Below, piece after piece: positions 18,323 to 26,838 of a stretch of 64,000 nucleotides of DNA. This DNA comes from Verrucomicrobiales bacterium (GTDB lineage: Bacteria; Verrucomicrobiota; Verrucomicrobiia; Limisphaerales; UBA11358). The translations under genes and the position numbers were made by a program. Position 1 is the first letter of the stretch. The number at the start of each line of letters is the position of its first letter. Location of the stretch: contig JAQTQB010000002.1 of the NCBI GenBank assembly GCA_028712475.1, forward strand, positions 62,001 to 126,000. The letters are read 5' to 3'. Under the pieces are notes generated by a model. It saw only the letters and a program-made list of their open reading frames with translations, was not told where the DNA came from and did no database searches.

Positions 18323-19174
18323 ATGGCCTACGCAGACACGCTTCCCAAACAACGCCCGTTCGGCGCAACGACCCGTCCTGATGCGTGGTGGCTTCAGCCG
18401 CTCGTGGTCTTCCTTGGTTTCTCCGCGTTCATCGTCTATTCGACGTGGGCGGCGTTTCAGGGAGTCGCTGACATGCACAACCACACCTGCAGTTATTGGT
18501 ATGGCGGCATCAACGGACAGGGTGCCAACTATCTCTCCCCGTTTTACTCGCCGGAATTCTGGGGCACTTCGCCGCACGCGATCGGCAAGCTGCCGGACTG
18601 GTGGCCGGGCTGGGCGCCGTTCTCCCCCGCATTTCTGATTTTGTGGGCGCCGGCCGGGTTCCGGTTCACCTGCTATTATTATCGTGGCGCATATTACAAG
18701 GCGTTCTGGGCCGACCCGATCAACTGCGCCGTCGGCGAGCCACGCAAAAAGTTTCTCGGCGAACATTCGTTCCCGCTCATCATCCAAAACATCCATCGCT
18801 ATATGTTCTATCTAGCGGCCCTGTTCATCGTGATCCTTTCCTATGATGCCTGGTTGGGCATGTGGTTCACCGATCCACTGACGGGCAAGGAACATTTCGG
18901 CGTCGGCGTGGGAACGATTGTGCTGACGTTGAACGCGGTTTTTCTCGGCCTTTACACTTTCGGTTGCCACTCGCTGCGGCATTTGATCGGCGGATTCCTT
19001 GATTCCAAATCCAAGGCGCCGACCTGCGCGAAAGCTTACAACTGTGTGAGCTGCCTCAACCACCGCCACATGATGTGGGCGTGGATCAGCCTGTTCTGGG
19101 TTGGATTTACGGATGTTTATATCCGCCTCTGCACGAGCGGCACCATCCACGATTTCATTTTCTTCAAATTCTAA
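18323..19174 (+). CDS. sdhC: Succinate dehydrogenase/fumarate reductase cytochrome b subunit
   Basis: 283 residues with several membrane segments (for example 'QPLVVFLGFSAFIVYSTWAAF', 'YMFYLAALFIVILSYDAW', 'VGTIVLTLNAVFLGLYTFG', 'MWAWISLFWVGFTDVYI') and conserved His residues near them (HRYMFY, CHSLRHL, NHRHMMW) that could bind haem. Large single cytochrome b subunits like this replace SdhC+SdhD. It anchors SdhA/SdhB, coded just downstream, in the inner membrane and passes electrons to quinone. Confidence 0.88.
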   Translation: MAYADTLPKQRPFGATTRPDAWWLQPLVVFLGFSAFIVYSTWAAFQGVADMHNHTCSYWYGGINGQGANYLSPFYSPEFWGTSPHAIGKLPDWWPGWAPFSPAFLILWAPAGFRFTCYYYRGAYYKAFWADPINCAVGEPRKKFLGEHSFPLIIQNIHRYMFYLAALFIVILSYDAWLGMWFTDPLTGKEHFGVGVGTIVLTLNAVFLGLYTFGCHSLRHLIGGFLDSKSKAPTCAKAYNCVSCLNHRHMMWAWISLFWVGFTDVYIRLCTSGTIHDFIFFKF

Positions 19175-19198
19175 AACCCGAACCGAAAAAAATTCCCT

Positions 19199-21028
19199 GT
19201 GGCTACTAATTACGAAACTCACGAATACGACGTGCTGGTCATCGGCGCGGGCGGCGCGGGACTGCGCGCGGCAATCGAAGCCTCGGCGGCGGGAGTCAAG
19301 GTCGGGCTGATCTGCAAATCGCTCCTCGGCAAGGCGCACACGGTCATGGCCGAAGGCGGCATGGCGGCGGCGATGGGCAACGTGGACGACCGCGACAACT
19401 GGAAAGTCCACTTCGCCGACACGATGCGCGGCGGGCAATACGTCAACAACTGGCGCATGGCCGAGCTGCACGCGAAGGAAGCCCCGGCACGCGTCCATGA
19501 ACTCGAAGCTTGGGGCGCGGTGTTTGACCGCACGAAGGACGGGAAAATTCTCCAGCGCAATTTCGGCGGACACAAATATCCCCGGCTGGCGCATGTCGGC
19601 GACCGCACGGGATTGGAAATGATCCGCACGCTGCAGGATCACGGCATTCATCAGGGCATCACCGTCCACATGGAATACACGGTTGTCGCCCTGCTCAAGG
19701 ACGGTGATCGCGTGGCCGGCGCGTTTGGCTACGATCGCGAACGCGGGCGTTTCCGCATTTTCAAGGCGAAGGCGGTTGTCGTTTGCACCGGCGGACTGGG
19801 TCGCGCCTACAAGATTACCACCAACTCCTGGGAAGGCACAGGCGACGGCGTATCGCTGGCGTATCATGCGGGCGCGGAACTGCTGGACATGGAATTCATC
19901 CAGTTTCATCCGACCGGAATGGTTTGGCCGCCCAGCGTGCAGGGGCTTTTAATCACCGAGGCTGTGCGCGGCGAGGGCGGTGTGTTGCGCAACAAGGACG
20001 GCAAGCGCTTCATGTTCGACGACATTCCTGACAATTACAAATCGCAGACCTCAACCGACCCGGAAGAAGGCTGGCGCTACACGCAGGGAGACAAAAACGC
20101 CAAGCGCCCGCCAGAACTGCTGACACGCGACCACGTCGCCCGCTGCATCATGCGCGAAGTGAAAGCGGGGCGCGGCAGCCCGCACGGCGGCGTGTTCCTC
20201 GACATTTGCTGGATCAAGGAAAAAATCCCGAACGCGGCGGAGCACATCAAAAAGAAGCTCCCGTCCATGTATCACCAGTTCATGCAACTGGCGAACCTCG
20301 ACATCACCAAGGAACCGATGGAGATCGGCCCGACCACGCATTACGCGATGGGCGGCATCCGCGTGGAAGGCGAGACGCAGGCGACGAACATTCCCGGACT
20401 TTTTGCCGCTGGCGAGTGCGCTGCCGGCCTGCACGGCGCGAACCGTCTTGGCGGCAATTCCCTTTCCGACCTGATCGTCTTCGGCAAACGCGCCGGGGAA
20501 TTTGCCGCGAAATTTGCGAAGGAAAATTCCGCCAGCCAGATCAATGACGCCCAGGTCGAGGCCGCCGCGCGCGAGGCGCTCGCCCCGTTTGAACGCGGCG
20601 CAAAAACCGGCGCGACTGCCGACGGGCCGTATCAAGTGCAGCATGAGTTGCAAGAAATGATGCAAAAACTTGTCGGCATTGTGCGGCGCGAAGACGAGAT
20701 GAAGCAGGCGCTGGACGGGCTGGGAAAACTTTACGAACGCGAGAAACAAGTCGCCGTTTACGGCCATCGCGAATACAACCCCGGCTGGCACACGGCAATT
20801 GACTTGAAACATCTGCTCACGATTTCCGAGGCCATCACCCGTGCGGCGCTGGACCGCAAGGAAAGCCGCGGCGGTCATTTCCGCGAAGATTTCCCGGACA
20901 AGGACCCGGCGGCGGCCAAATACAACAGCGTGATTTCAAAAGGCGCGGACGGTCTGATGCAGTTGCGCCGCGAACCGATCCCGCCGATGCGTGAAGATTT
21001 GAAACAAGTCATCGAGGAGATGAAATAA
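19199..21028 (+). CDS. sdhA: Succinate dehydrogenase flavoprotein subunit
   Basis: 609 residues, GTG start at 19199. FAD site 'VLVIGAGGAGLRAAIEAS', flavin-linking region 'LLGKAHTVMAEGGMAAAMGN' with the His that covalently holds FAD, 'EFIQFHPTGMVW' and 'HYAMGGIRVEGETQATNIPGLFAAGECA' in the substrate domain. Oxidises succinate to fumarate in the citric acid cycle. Unlike usual operons, sdhB does not follow directly; an S23-type gene lies between. Confidence 0.97.
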   Translation: MATNYETHEYDVLVIGAGGAGLRAAIEASAAGVKVGLICKSLLGKAHTVMAEGGMAAAMGNVDDRDNWKVHFADTMRGGQYVNNWRMAELHAKEAPARVHELEAWGAVFDRTKDGKILQRNFGGHKYPRLAHVGDRTGLEMIRTLQDHGIHQGITVHMEYTVVALLKDGDRVAGAFGYDRERGRFRIFKAKAVVVCTGGLGRAYKITTNSWEGTGDGVSLAYHAGAELLDMEFIQFHPTGMVWPPSVQGLLITEAVRGEGGVLRNKDGKRFMFDDIPDNYKSQTSTDPEEGWRYTQGDKNAKRPPELLTRDHVARCIMREVKAGRGSPHGGVFLDICWIKEKIPNAAEHIKKKLPSMYHQFMQLANLDITKEPMEIGPTTHYAMGGIRVEGETQATNIPGLFAAGECAAGLHGANRLGGNSLSDLIVFGKRAGEFAAKFAKENSASQINDAQVEAAAREALAPFERGAKTGATADGPYQVQHELQEMMQKLVGIVRREDEMKQALDGLGKLYEREKQVAVYGHREYNPGWHTAIDLKHLLTISEAITRAALDRKESRGGHFREDFPDKDPAAAKYNSVISKGADGLMQLRREPIPPMREDLKQVIEEMK

Positions 21029-21064
21029 GTCTGTTAAAGAGGTAAAGCGATGAAGCGATGAAGC
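21029..21064. repeat. Left repeat arm flanking the S23 gene
   Basis: GTTAAAGAGGTAAAGCGATG followed by AAGCGATGAAGCGG. The inverse (CCGCTTCAACTCTTTAACC..., 21547-21575) lies at the 3' end of the S23 gene, partly inside its last codons. Confidence 0.6.
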
Positions 21065-21091
21065 GGATTATTGTTTCGCACCTAACATAAA

Positions 21092-21562
21092 ATGGAAGTT
21101 CAAACAAAAGCATATCAGACCTTCGAGGACTTGGACGCCTACAAGGCGGCACGCGAGTTTCGCAAGGCCATGTATGCGGTCACCCGCCAACTCCCCGACT
21201 TTGAAAAGTTCGAGCTGGCCAGTCAAATCCGTCGGGCGGCGGTTTCATTGACGGACAACATTGCCGAGGGACACGGGCGTTTTCATTATCTCGACCAGAT
21301 AAAATTCATGCTCCATTCGCGCGGTTCGCTGGAAGAATTGCAGGACGACCTCAATGTCTGCGAGGATGAAAAGTATTTGCCGGCACCGGACATTGCCAGG
21401 CTCAAGGATGACGCGTGGCGCGTTCACAAAATTCTCAACGGCTACATCCGCTATTTGCGCGGACGCAAGGCCAGCGAACCTTATGTTTTACGCGATGAAA
21501 AACGACCGGACGATTTTTCTGCGGACGAACTAAACGAACTCTTAACCGCTTCAACTCTTTAA
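21092..21562 (+). CDS. S23/IVP-type four-helix-bundle protein
   Basis: 156 residues: 'TFEDLDAYKAAREFRKAMYAVTRQLPDFEKFELASQIRRAAVSLTDNIAEGHGRFHYLDQIKFMLHSRGSLEELQDDL', the classic PF05635-type pattern. These proteins were first found in intervening sequences of 23S rRNA genes and resemble diversity-generating accessory protein Avd; their role is unknown. The gene breaks the sdh operon and is bordered by inverted repeat arms, one of which codes its last residues (LLTASTL). This looks like an inserted unit. Confidence 0.88.
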   Translation: MEVQTKAYQTFEDLDAYKAAREFRKAMYAVTRQLPDFEKFELASQIRRAAVSLTDNIAEGHGRFHYLDQIKFMLHSRGSLEELQDDLNVCEDEKYLPAPDIARLKDDAWRVHKILNGYIRYLRGRKASEPYVLRDEKRPDDFSADELNELLTASTL

Positions 21563-21580
21563 CCTTTTTAACTCATTACC

Positions 21581-22327
21581 ATGAAAACGGTAGTTTTCAG
21601 AATCTGGCGCGGTGATGCCACCGGCGGCAAGTTCGTGGATTATACCACGGAGATCACCGAGGGACTCGTCGTCCTTGATGTCGTGCATAAAATCCAGGCC
21701 GATCAGGCGAACGACCTTGCGTGCCGCTGGAACTGCAAGGCCGGCAAGTGCGGCTCCTGTTCCGCCGAGGTCAACGGCATCCCGAAGCTCATGTGCATGA
21801 CGCGCATGGACACGCTGAACACGGACAAGCCCATCACCATCGAGCCGATGCGCGCCTTCCCCAGCATCCGCGACCTCGCGACGGATGTGTCGTGGAATTT
21901 TCGCGTCAAAACCAAGATCAAGAAATTCAAGCCGCGCAAGCCCGACGCCGAGGACGGCACCTGGCGGATGCAGCAGGAAGACGTGGACCGCGTGCAGGAA
22001 TTCCGCAAGTGCATCGAATGTTTTCTCTGCCAGGACGTCTGCCACGTCCTGCGCGACCATCACAAGCACGACGAATTCATCGGCCCGCGTTTCCTCGTTT
22101 ACACCGCCGCGCTGGAGATGCACCCGCTGGACACCGAGGATCGTCTGCCGGAACTCAAGCAGTCGCAAGGCATCGGCTTCTGCAACATCACCAAGTGCTG
22201 CACCAAGGTCTGCCCCGAGCATATCACGATCACCGACAACGCGATCATTCCCTTGAAAGAACGCGTGGTGGACGAATTCTACGATCCGTTCGGCTGGCTC
22301 TGGAAAAAGATCCGGCCGAAAAGTTGA
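21581..22327 (+). CDS. sdhB: Succinate dehydrogenase iron-sulfur subunit
   Basis: 248 residues. The [2Fe-2S] ligands are in 'CRWNCKAGKCGSCSAEVNG', with the fourth in 'KLMCM'; the [4Fe-4S]/[3Fe-4S] ligands are in 'CIECFLCQDVCHV' and 'CNITKCCTKVCPEHI'. Transfers electrons from SdhA to the cytochrome b subunit. It starts 18 bases after the S23 gene. Confidence 0.95.
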   Translation: MKTVVFRIWRGDATGGKFVDYTTEITEGLVVLDVVHKIQADQANDLACRWNCKAGKCGSCSAEVNGIPKLMCMTRMDTLNTDKPITIEPMRAFPSIRDLATDVSWNFRVKTKIKKFKPRKPDAEDGTWRMQQEDVDRVQEFRKCIECFLCQDVCHVLRDHHKHDEFIGPRFLVYTAALEMHPLDTEDRLPELKQSQGIGFCNITKCCTKVCPEHITITDNAIIPLKERVVDEFYDPFGWLWKKIRPKS

Positions 22328-22461
22328 ACCGGCTGCCTTGTAGTCCGCCACCAACTTGTCCCAAAAGCGACCAACCAGCTTCAATCTGCTTGTCGCCGGT
22401 GAGAAATGCTGCATATTTGCGCGCAAATCAAGGGAACAATTCCTGCTTAACCGTCAAGGCC

Positions 22462-23988
22462 ATGCATCAACGATTGTCAGCTCGATTTGCCGGTTTGAAA
22501 ACCGGAGGCAGGTTCATCGTCGGCTTGTGCGTCCTCGTGTCTGTCGCAATTCCGTGGCTGGCACAGGCGCTTCCTCTCGGCCCTCTGGCAGCTTGGACCA
22601 CCATGGATTTCAAGGGCAACAATGTCACCGTGGACAGCTTCAACTCGTCTGACCCCGCCGCTAGTCTCTGGCAGACGAACAGATTCTACCAAGGCACCAA
22701 TTATGGCATTTACACCTCTGCCAAGCGCCAAGCCAATGCCGTCGTGGGAACGGATGGTCTGATCATCAATGTGGGTTACGCCAACATCTACGGCTATGTG
22801 GATACCGGTCCAGGTGGCACCGCCAACATCAATGCCAACGGCACGGTCGGAGACATTGCTTGGATAGATGGCGGCAATTTCGGCATTCAAACCTCGCCTA
22901 TCATTCATGCGCGAGATGACATGAATGTCAATTTCCCCAATGCGACGCTACCCAACCCAACGAATGGCTGGATTACCCTGCCACTTATCATCAGCGGCAC
23001 GAACATTGGCGGCACAACCTATTATTATTACATCACCAATAATCCGGCCAAGCGCGATCTGAACAGCATGACTTACTATGTAATTAGCAACCAGCTTACC
23101 AAGAGCATCTACTTTGGGGCAACAAATGCCATTCTATACCTCCCCTCTGGGCTGAAATTCAGCAGCGGCGCAAATGTTTTGACCGGTTCAACCAACAGCG
23201 ACATCACCATTTACGCGGCAGCCGGCATTGATACTGGACTTGGCATCTTCAATAACGTCAGCCAATATGCTCCAGCGTTAAAACTTTATGGCCTGTCGGC
23301 TTGCACCTCAATTAATCTCGGCAGGAATACGGTTTGGAGTGGCTATCTATACGCCCCCTCAGCCAGTGTGAATTTCAATGGCGGTGGCACCCCCAGCGTC
23401 CCCCAGGATGTGATCGGCTCACTCATCTGTCACGATGTGCGGGTCAACGGTCACTATAACTTCCATTTTGACGAGGCTCTGGCAAGTTACGAACCAGTCT
23501 CATTTTATCCTCAACCGAAAAGCCAGGCCGCTCCAGTCGGCTCCGATGTCACCTTCAGCGCCTCAATCGGCGGTGGCTTGCCTTTGGATTATCGCTGGCT
23601 TTTCGATCAAACAAATCTGCCCGCCAGTTATGACAATCAGGCCGGCAGCGTTTCGTTATTGCTGACCAATGTGCAATTGACGGACGCTGGCAATTATTCC
23701 GTTGTCGTCACAAACTTGTTCAATGCAGTCACCAGCGCCCCGGCCCTGTTGTTTGTCTATACCAACATCAACCAGTTGGTTCCGCAGCTTGGTTCGGGCG
23801 CTGGCATCACCAACGGACAGTTCCAACTGACCATCGCCGGTGTGGACGGATTGAGTTACGCCATCCAGTCCTCCACCAACCTGACGGACTGGACCGCCAT
23901 CGCCACCAATACGTCCCCGTTTAACTTTCTGGACACGAATGCAGATGTGTTCCCGCAACGGTTTTTCCGCTCCATTTATCTGCCCTAA
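22462..23988 (+). CDS. Exported Ig-like surface protein with verrucomicrobial C-terminal domain
   Basis: 508 residues. N-terminal signal peptide (hydrophobic FIVGLCVLVSVAIPWLAQA). Residues about 30-340 are Asn/Gly/Tyr-rich beta sequence with a 'VNGHYNFHFDEAL' end as in polymer-like adhesin domains; then one Ig-like domain ('PQPKSQAAPVGSDVTFSASIGGGLPLDYRWLF...DAGNYSVVVTN') and a C-terminal 'YAIQSSTNLTDWTAI...FFRSIYLP' domain common in secreted proteins of this phylum. Probably cell-surface or secreted. The frame extends upstream to 21721, but that part overlaps sdhB and is spurious. Confidence 0.8.
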   Translation: MHQRLSARFAGLKTGGRFIVGLCVLVSVAIPWLAQALPLGPLAAWTTMDFKGNNVTVDSFNSSDPAASLWQTNRFYQGTNYGIYTSAKRQANAVVGTDGLIINVGYANIYGYVDTGPGGTANINANGTVGDIAWIDGGNFGIQTSPIIHARDDMNVNFPNATLPNPTNGWITLPLIISGTNIGGTTYYYYITNNPAKRDLNSMTYYVISNQLTKSIYFGATNAILYLPSGLKFSSGANVLTGSTNSDITIYAAAGIDTGLGIFNNVSQYAPALKLYGLSACTSINLGRNTVWSGYLYAPSASVNFNGGGTPSVPQDVIGSLICHDVRVNGHYNFHFDEALASYEPVSFYPQPKSQAAPVGSDVTFSASIGGGLPLDYRWLFDQTNLPASYDNQAGSVSLLLTNVQLTDAGNYSVVVTNLFNAVTSAPALLFVYTNINQLVPQLGSGAGITNGQFQLTIAGVDGLSYAIQSSTNLTDWTAIATNTSPFNFLDTNADVFPQRFFRSIYLP

Positions 23989-24089
23989 ATGTTGTCGGAG
24001 AAGCCGGGGCTGGCTGTTATTTCCTCTTAATTCCGGCGCTTTCCGGCTTCCCGACAAGATCACCGTGGAGATTCATTTCAGACAGAAAA

Positions 24090-24136
24090 TGGTGCGCGAT
24101 ACAGGGTTCGAACCTGTGACCCCTACCGTGTCAAGG
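24090..24136 (-). other. attL: displaced 3' half of host tRNA-Val
   Basis: Read leftward this is CCTTGACACGGTAGGGGTCA then CAGGTTCGAACCCTGTATCG and CGCACCA, i.e. the anticodon 3' side, T arm and acceptor end of a tRNA-Val with CCA. It lacks a 5' half. The T stem (ACAGG/CCTGT) differs from that of the intact gene at 37485-37559, so this is the original host 3' end, pushed 13.4 kb away by the integration. Confidence 0.85.
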
Positions 24137-24185
24137 GAAGGGTCAGGCTCGACCGCAGCGTCACATCGCGTTACGCTCCGCTTCC

Positions 24186-25070
24186 GTGCTGCCAAGTTGC
24201 GAGTCCCTCAAAAAATGCCTGCTGTCGGAAACGGCAGCGCGGCTGCAAACCACCCAACGAAATTTCCCTTTCGACGTAACTTTAGCGCGAGCCGTGGAAG
24301 AGTTGCTCTCGTCAAAACGCGCCGCGAACCGCAGGCCGGATTACATCAAGAGTCTCTTGCACTACATTGACCGCTTCGCCGCTGGCCGCGAACACTTGCC
24401 GCTGTCCAGCATCACCACTGCCGACGTTGAGGCGTGGCTGTCACAATTCCCCGTTCCCGACTCCCGCAAAACTTGGCTCACTCGGATTTCAACCCTCTTT
24501 TCCTTCGCCGTCCGGCGCGATTATCTCCCGGCCAATCCGTGCGATAAAATTGAGCGCGTCACCATTGACCGCAAACCGCCGATTATCTTCACGCCCGATC
24601 AGTCACGCGAACTGCTCGCCATGTGCCCGACGATTTGCAAGCCGTGGCTCGTGCTTACGATGTTCGCGGGCATCCGGCCTGATCGTGAAATGCGATTGCT
24701 GAAATGGGAACACATCAACCTCGACACGGCCACGGTGCAAATCCTTTTCCCGAAAGTGCGGAAGCATCGTCGCATCGTGCCGCTCGAACCGATTGTGGTG
24801 AAGTTGCTGCGCGAGCATCCGCTGAAAACGGGATTCGTCGCCCCGAGCAATTCCACCTTGCGCCGGTTCAAGCGGAAAATGCGGGCGGTGCTGGGCTTCG
24901 CCAGATGGCCGCAGGACGTGACGCGGCACACGGCGGCGAGTTATCTGATGGCTTTGCACCAAGACGCGGGCAAGGTCGCGGCGGGGCTGGGAAACTCGGT
25001 TGCCGTGCTGATGAATCATTACATCGTCCCGGTGGAAAAGAAAATCTGCGAAGTGTTCTGGCGTGACTGA
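24186..25070 (+). CDS. int: Tyrosine recombinase (provirus integrase)
   Basis: 294 residues. SAM-like core-binding region 'YIKSLLHYIDRFAAGREHLPLSSITTADVEAWLSQF', then catalytic Arg in 'FAGIRPDREMRLLKWEHI', Lys in 'FPKVRKHRRIVPL', second Arg in 'DVTRHTAASYL', and nucleophile Tyr in 'VLMNHYIVP'. The usual His before the second Arg is Asp, and the His/Trp before the Tyr ('LGNSV') is Asn, tolerated changes in several phage integrases. GTG start at 24186, 50 bases inside attL. In the excised circle the regulator at 37274 would lie directly upstream and co-directional. Confidence 0.9.
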   Translation: MLPSCESLKKCLLSETAARLQTTQRNFPFDVTLARAVEELLSSKRAANRRPDYIKSLLHYIDRFAAGREHLPLSSITTADVEAWLSQFPVPDSRKTWLTRISTLFSFAVRRDYLPANPCDKIERVTIDRKPPIIFTPDQSRELLAMCPTICKPWLVLTMFAGIRPDREMRLLKWEHINLDTATVQILFPKVRKHRRIVPLEPIVVKLLREHPLKTGFVAPSNSTLRRFKRKMRAVLGFARWPQDVTRHTAASYLMALHQDAGKVAAGLGNSVAVLMNHYIVPVEKKICEVFWRD

Positions 25071-25228
25071 ATTAGGGCCTGTCACAGCCGGCCAGTCACT
25101 TGTTTTTGGTGCAGCAACGTCATAAACGGCGTTTCGGACCGAAAGCGGCCGGGAACGTCATTTTCGACGCGCTAGGCTGCGATATGCGCGGCGATTCTGA
25201 AACGGCGCGATAGATGGGATGGGGTGAA
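25071..25228. other. Convergent gap between int and the leftward viral genes
   Basis: 158 bases between the integrase stop and the stop of the lipoprotein gene. Contains GC-rich short palindromic bits (GTCACAGCCGGCCAGTCAC near 25081) but no clear hairpin with a T-run and no convincing ORF. Confidence 0.5.
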
Positions 25229-25699
25229 TCAGGGTGTTTGCAGATTGATCACCCGGTAGAACTTCTGGCGGTTCGTCATTGGGAATTCAGCCTGGTTGGT
25301 CACGTCGAGTTCCCGCCCGTTCAGCATTTCGATTTTCCAGAACTTCAAATCCGACGAACTCAACACGAGTGCCGAGCAGCCCTTCGTCGGCGTCCATGTG
25401 AATTTGAGCATCGGCGGCTGTGACGTTGCCGGCGGAGATACCAGGCGCGGCGTCACAGAAGGAAATACCGCCGCCTGTGGCAACACAGACGGCGGCAACG
25501 GCGGGGAAACCTGTCGGGGCTGTGCTAGGCAGCCGGACATAAAGCCCTCCAAAGTAATCAGCCAAACAGCGAGCCAAAGAAGCCCACCTTGACCTTGCTT
25601 TTTTTGTAGGCTTTGCATTTTCCTTTGCTTGCGAATCTGCCGGACTTGCGGCCACGGCAGACGGTGCGTTTTGATTTCCACGTTTTTTTCATGCGACAT
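25229..25699 (-). CDS. Viral lipoprotein with host-like 'FYRV' C-terminal domain
   Basis: 156 residues from the ATG at 25699. A basic N-terminus is followed by a hydrophobic helix ending in a lipobox-like 'LITLEGFMSGC', then a Pro-rich linker (QPRQVSPPLPPSVLPQ) and a C-terminal part 'MLKFTWTPTKGCSALVLSSSDLKFWKIEML...FPMTNRQKFYRVINLQ'. The last part follows the same scheme ('SSTNL..W......FYR') as host secreted proteins such as 22462-23988. It is the last gene of the leftward array. Role unknown: entry exclusion, lysis (outer spanin-like) or surface modification are all possible. Confidence 0.6.
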   Translation of the reverse strand: MSHEKNVEIKTHRLPWPQVRQIRKQRKMQSLQKKQGQGGLLWLAVWLITLEGFMSGCLAQPRQVSPPLPPSVLPQAAVFPSVTPRLVSPPATSQPPMLKFTWTPTKGCSALVLSSSDLKFWKIEMLNGRELDVTNQAEFPMTNRQKFYRVINLQTP

Positions 25700-25979
25700 T
25701 CGAGGTTGCGGCCTTGTGCAGGAACGTGCCAAGCGGCACTTCCGGCGCGGGTGCAGGAGCATCAGCCTGGACCGTCACAGCCGGCGCGTCATGCAACTGC
25801 CAAGCCGGGTCAAGTGATTCGCTGGCGAGCTTCGCCTGAAAATCGGCTTCGATTGATTCCGTCCACTCGCCGGACTGTTTGGCGGCGGCGCGGACACTGG
25901 TTATCCATTTCCAACCGGCTTCGCCGGTTTGGATGATGGTCGGGAGGTTGGCGAGAATGAGGGCGATGGCAGTTTCCAT
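25689..25979 (-). CDS. Small viral protein, unknown function
   Basis: 96 residues, METAIALILANLPTIIQTGE at the start (amphipathic/hydrophobic helix), then 'AGWKWITSVRAAAKQSGEWTESIEADFQAKLASESLDPAWQLHD' and an Ala/Pro-rich tail. The ATG at 25979 lies just past the stop of the upstream gene (25981) and the gene overlaps the lipoprotein gene by 11 bases, so it belongs to the lysis-like cluster. I do not recognise the family. Confidence 0.6.
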   Translation of the reverse strand: METAIALILANLPTIIQTGEAGWKWITSVRAAAKQSGEWTESIEADFQAKLASESLDPAWQLHDAPAVTVQADAPAPAPEVPLGTFLHKAATSNVA

Positions 25980-25980
25980 T

Positions 25981-26592
25981 TTATTTTTGGGTTGAGGTTT
26001 CGGTGATGAATTTTTGAGCCTCGACAGTGACGCTCTCGACAACAGCAAGCGACGAAATAAGGAGCGCATAATCGTTCGTTGAATTGGTGGATTTGTAGGC
26101 GTTCTTCACGGCGTCGGCACTCGACACGATGGCAATGCCGCGCGGGTAAATGTTCGTGAGCGGCACCATTAAGACCGGCGTGCGAAGCCATTCGCAGAAC
26201 CGGTGAAAGGCCGGGGCGTTCGTTCGGAAAAATGCCGTGTTGGCATCGTCAATGTGGACGGCGGCGTCGAACGTGGCGTTCGCAACGGTGATGCTTTGCT
26301 CTGCGCGCACGACTACGGCGCGGGAGCCGGGGTCAAGGCTCGTGCAGCCGGTGAAGAGAAGCGACGGCAAGGCGAGCGCGAGCAGGAGCGCGGCCATGCC
26401 GCCGCCAGACGAGGCGTCGGGAGATTTGTGGGCGTAGTGTGACCAGATTATCGAGACAATCAGCAGCACGGCGGAGATCACGTCCGGCGCGTTGACGATG
26501 CTGGCCGTGTCGGTGAGGCCGTGCGCGGCGAAGATGCCCGCGAGAATTTTCATGCAGGTGCGGACGAGGGAGGCGATCTGGTCTAGGTTCAT
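25981..26592 (-). CDS. Holin-like protein joined to a lipoprotein (lysis candidate)
   Basis: 203 residues. Residues 1-55, 'MNLDQIASLVRTCMKILAGI' + 'FAAHGLTDTASIVNAPDVISAVLLIVSIIWSHYAHK', look like small phage holins that have one or two helices and a 'W-S-x-x-x-K' end. Residues 66-83, MAALLLALALPSLLFTGC, are a second signal with lipobox LFTGC and their own Met66, so an internal start could yield a separate lipoprotein of about 138 residues (outer-spanin-like). The mature part carries no domain I know. It follows two genes for tiny membrane proteins, as in a lysis cassette. Confidence 0.6.
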   Translation of the reverse strand: MNLDQIASLVRTCMKILAGIFAAHGLTDTASIVNAPDVISAVLLIVSIIWSHYAHKSPDASSGGGMAALLLALALPSLLFTGCTSLDPGSRAVVVRAEQSITVANATFDAAVHIDDANTAFFRTNAPAFHRFCEWLRTPVLMVPLTNIYPRGIAIVSSADAVKNAYKSTNSTNDYALLISSLAVVESVTVEAQKFITETSTQK

Positions 26593-26596
26593 ATTT

Positions 26597-26737
26597 TTAG
26601 TTTCTGGTGGTTTGTGGCGTTGCCGCTTTGAGTGCAGCAACGTCGGTTTTCAAATCAATCACGGCCATGATGAGCCATCCTTGCGAGGCGAAGGCGGCTG
26701 TGACGATGATGCTGGCGAGCCATACTGGTATTTTCAT
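26597..26737 (-). CDS. Tiny membrane protein, 46 residues (inner-spanin-like)
   Basis: Starts MKIPVWLASIIVTAAFASQG (one membrane helix) and goes on WLIMAVIDLKTDVAALKAATPQT, a short helical, possibly coiled-coil tail. One N-terminal helix plus a helical periplasmic tail next to a lipoprotein gene is the layout of a small i-spanin, but the tail is very short. Its start overlaps the previous stop by one base. Confidence 0.6.
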   Translation of the reverse strand: MKIPVWLASIIVTAAFASQGWLIMAVIDLKTDVAALKAATPQTTRN

Positions 26738-26838
26738 TAAATTTGATGCGATGATTTGAGGAACAATGCGCGCGAATACAATTTCACGCCGATTAGCACA
26801 GCGGCCAGAATCACAGCGACGATGATGACTGTTTTCAT
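26737..26838 (-). CDS. Tiny membrane protein, 33 residues
   Basis: MKTVIIVAVILAAVLIGVKL then YSRALFLKSSHQI. Almost the whole protein is one membrane helix with a basic end. It overlaps the upstream gene by ATGA and the downstream gene by one base, which supports it being real despite its size. Probably a virion-membrane or lysis-associated peptide. Confidence 0.6.
   Translation of the reverse strand: MKTVIIVAVILAAVLIGVKLYSRALFLKSSHQI

Noticed and set aside
21721-23988. A 755-residue continuous frame
   Set aside because: The first third overlaps sdhB in another frame and has no signal peptide; the real gene starts at 22462.
23939-24370. A 143-residue frame across attL
   Set aside because: It runs through the tRNA fragment; only its right part could be read in the circular virus as an extension of the RHH gene.
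26203-26442. Plus-strand frames within the provirus (for example at 26203, 28535, 32951)
   Set aside because: All lie opposite well-supported leftward genes and have low-complexity or Arg-rich composition.
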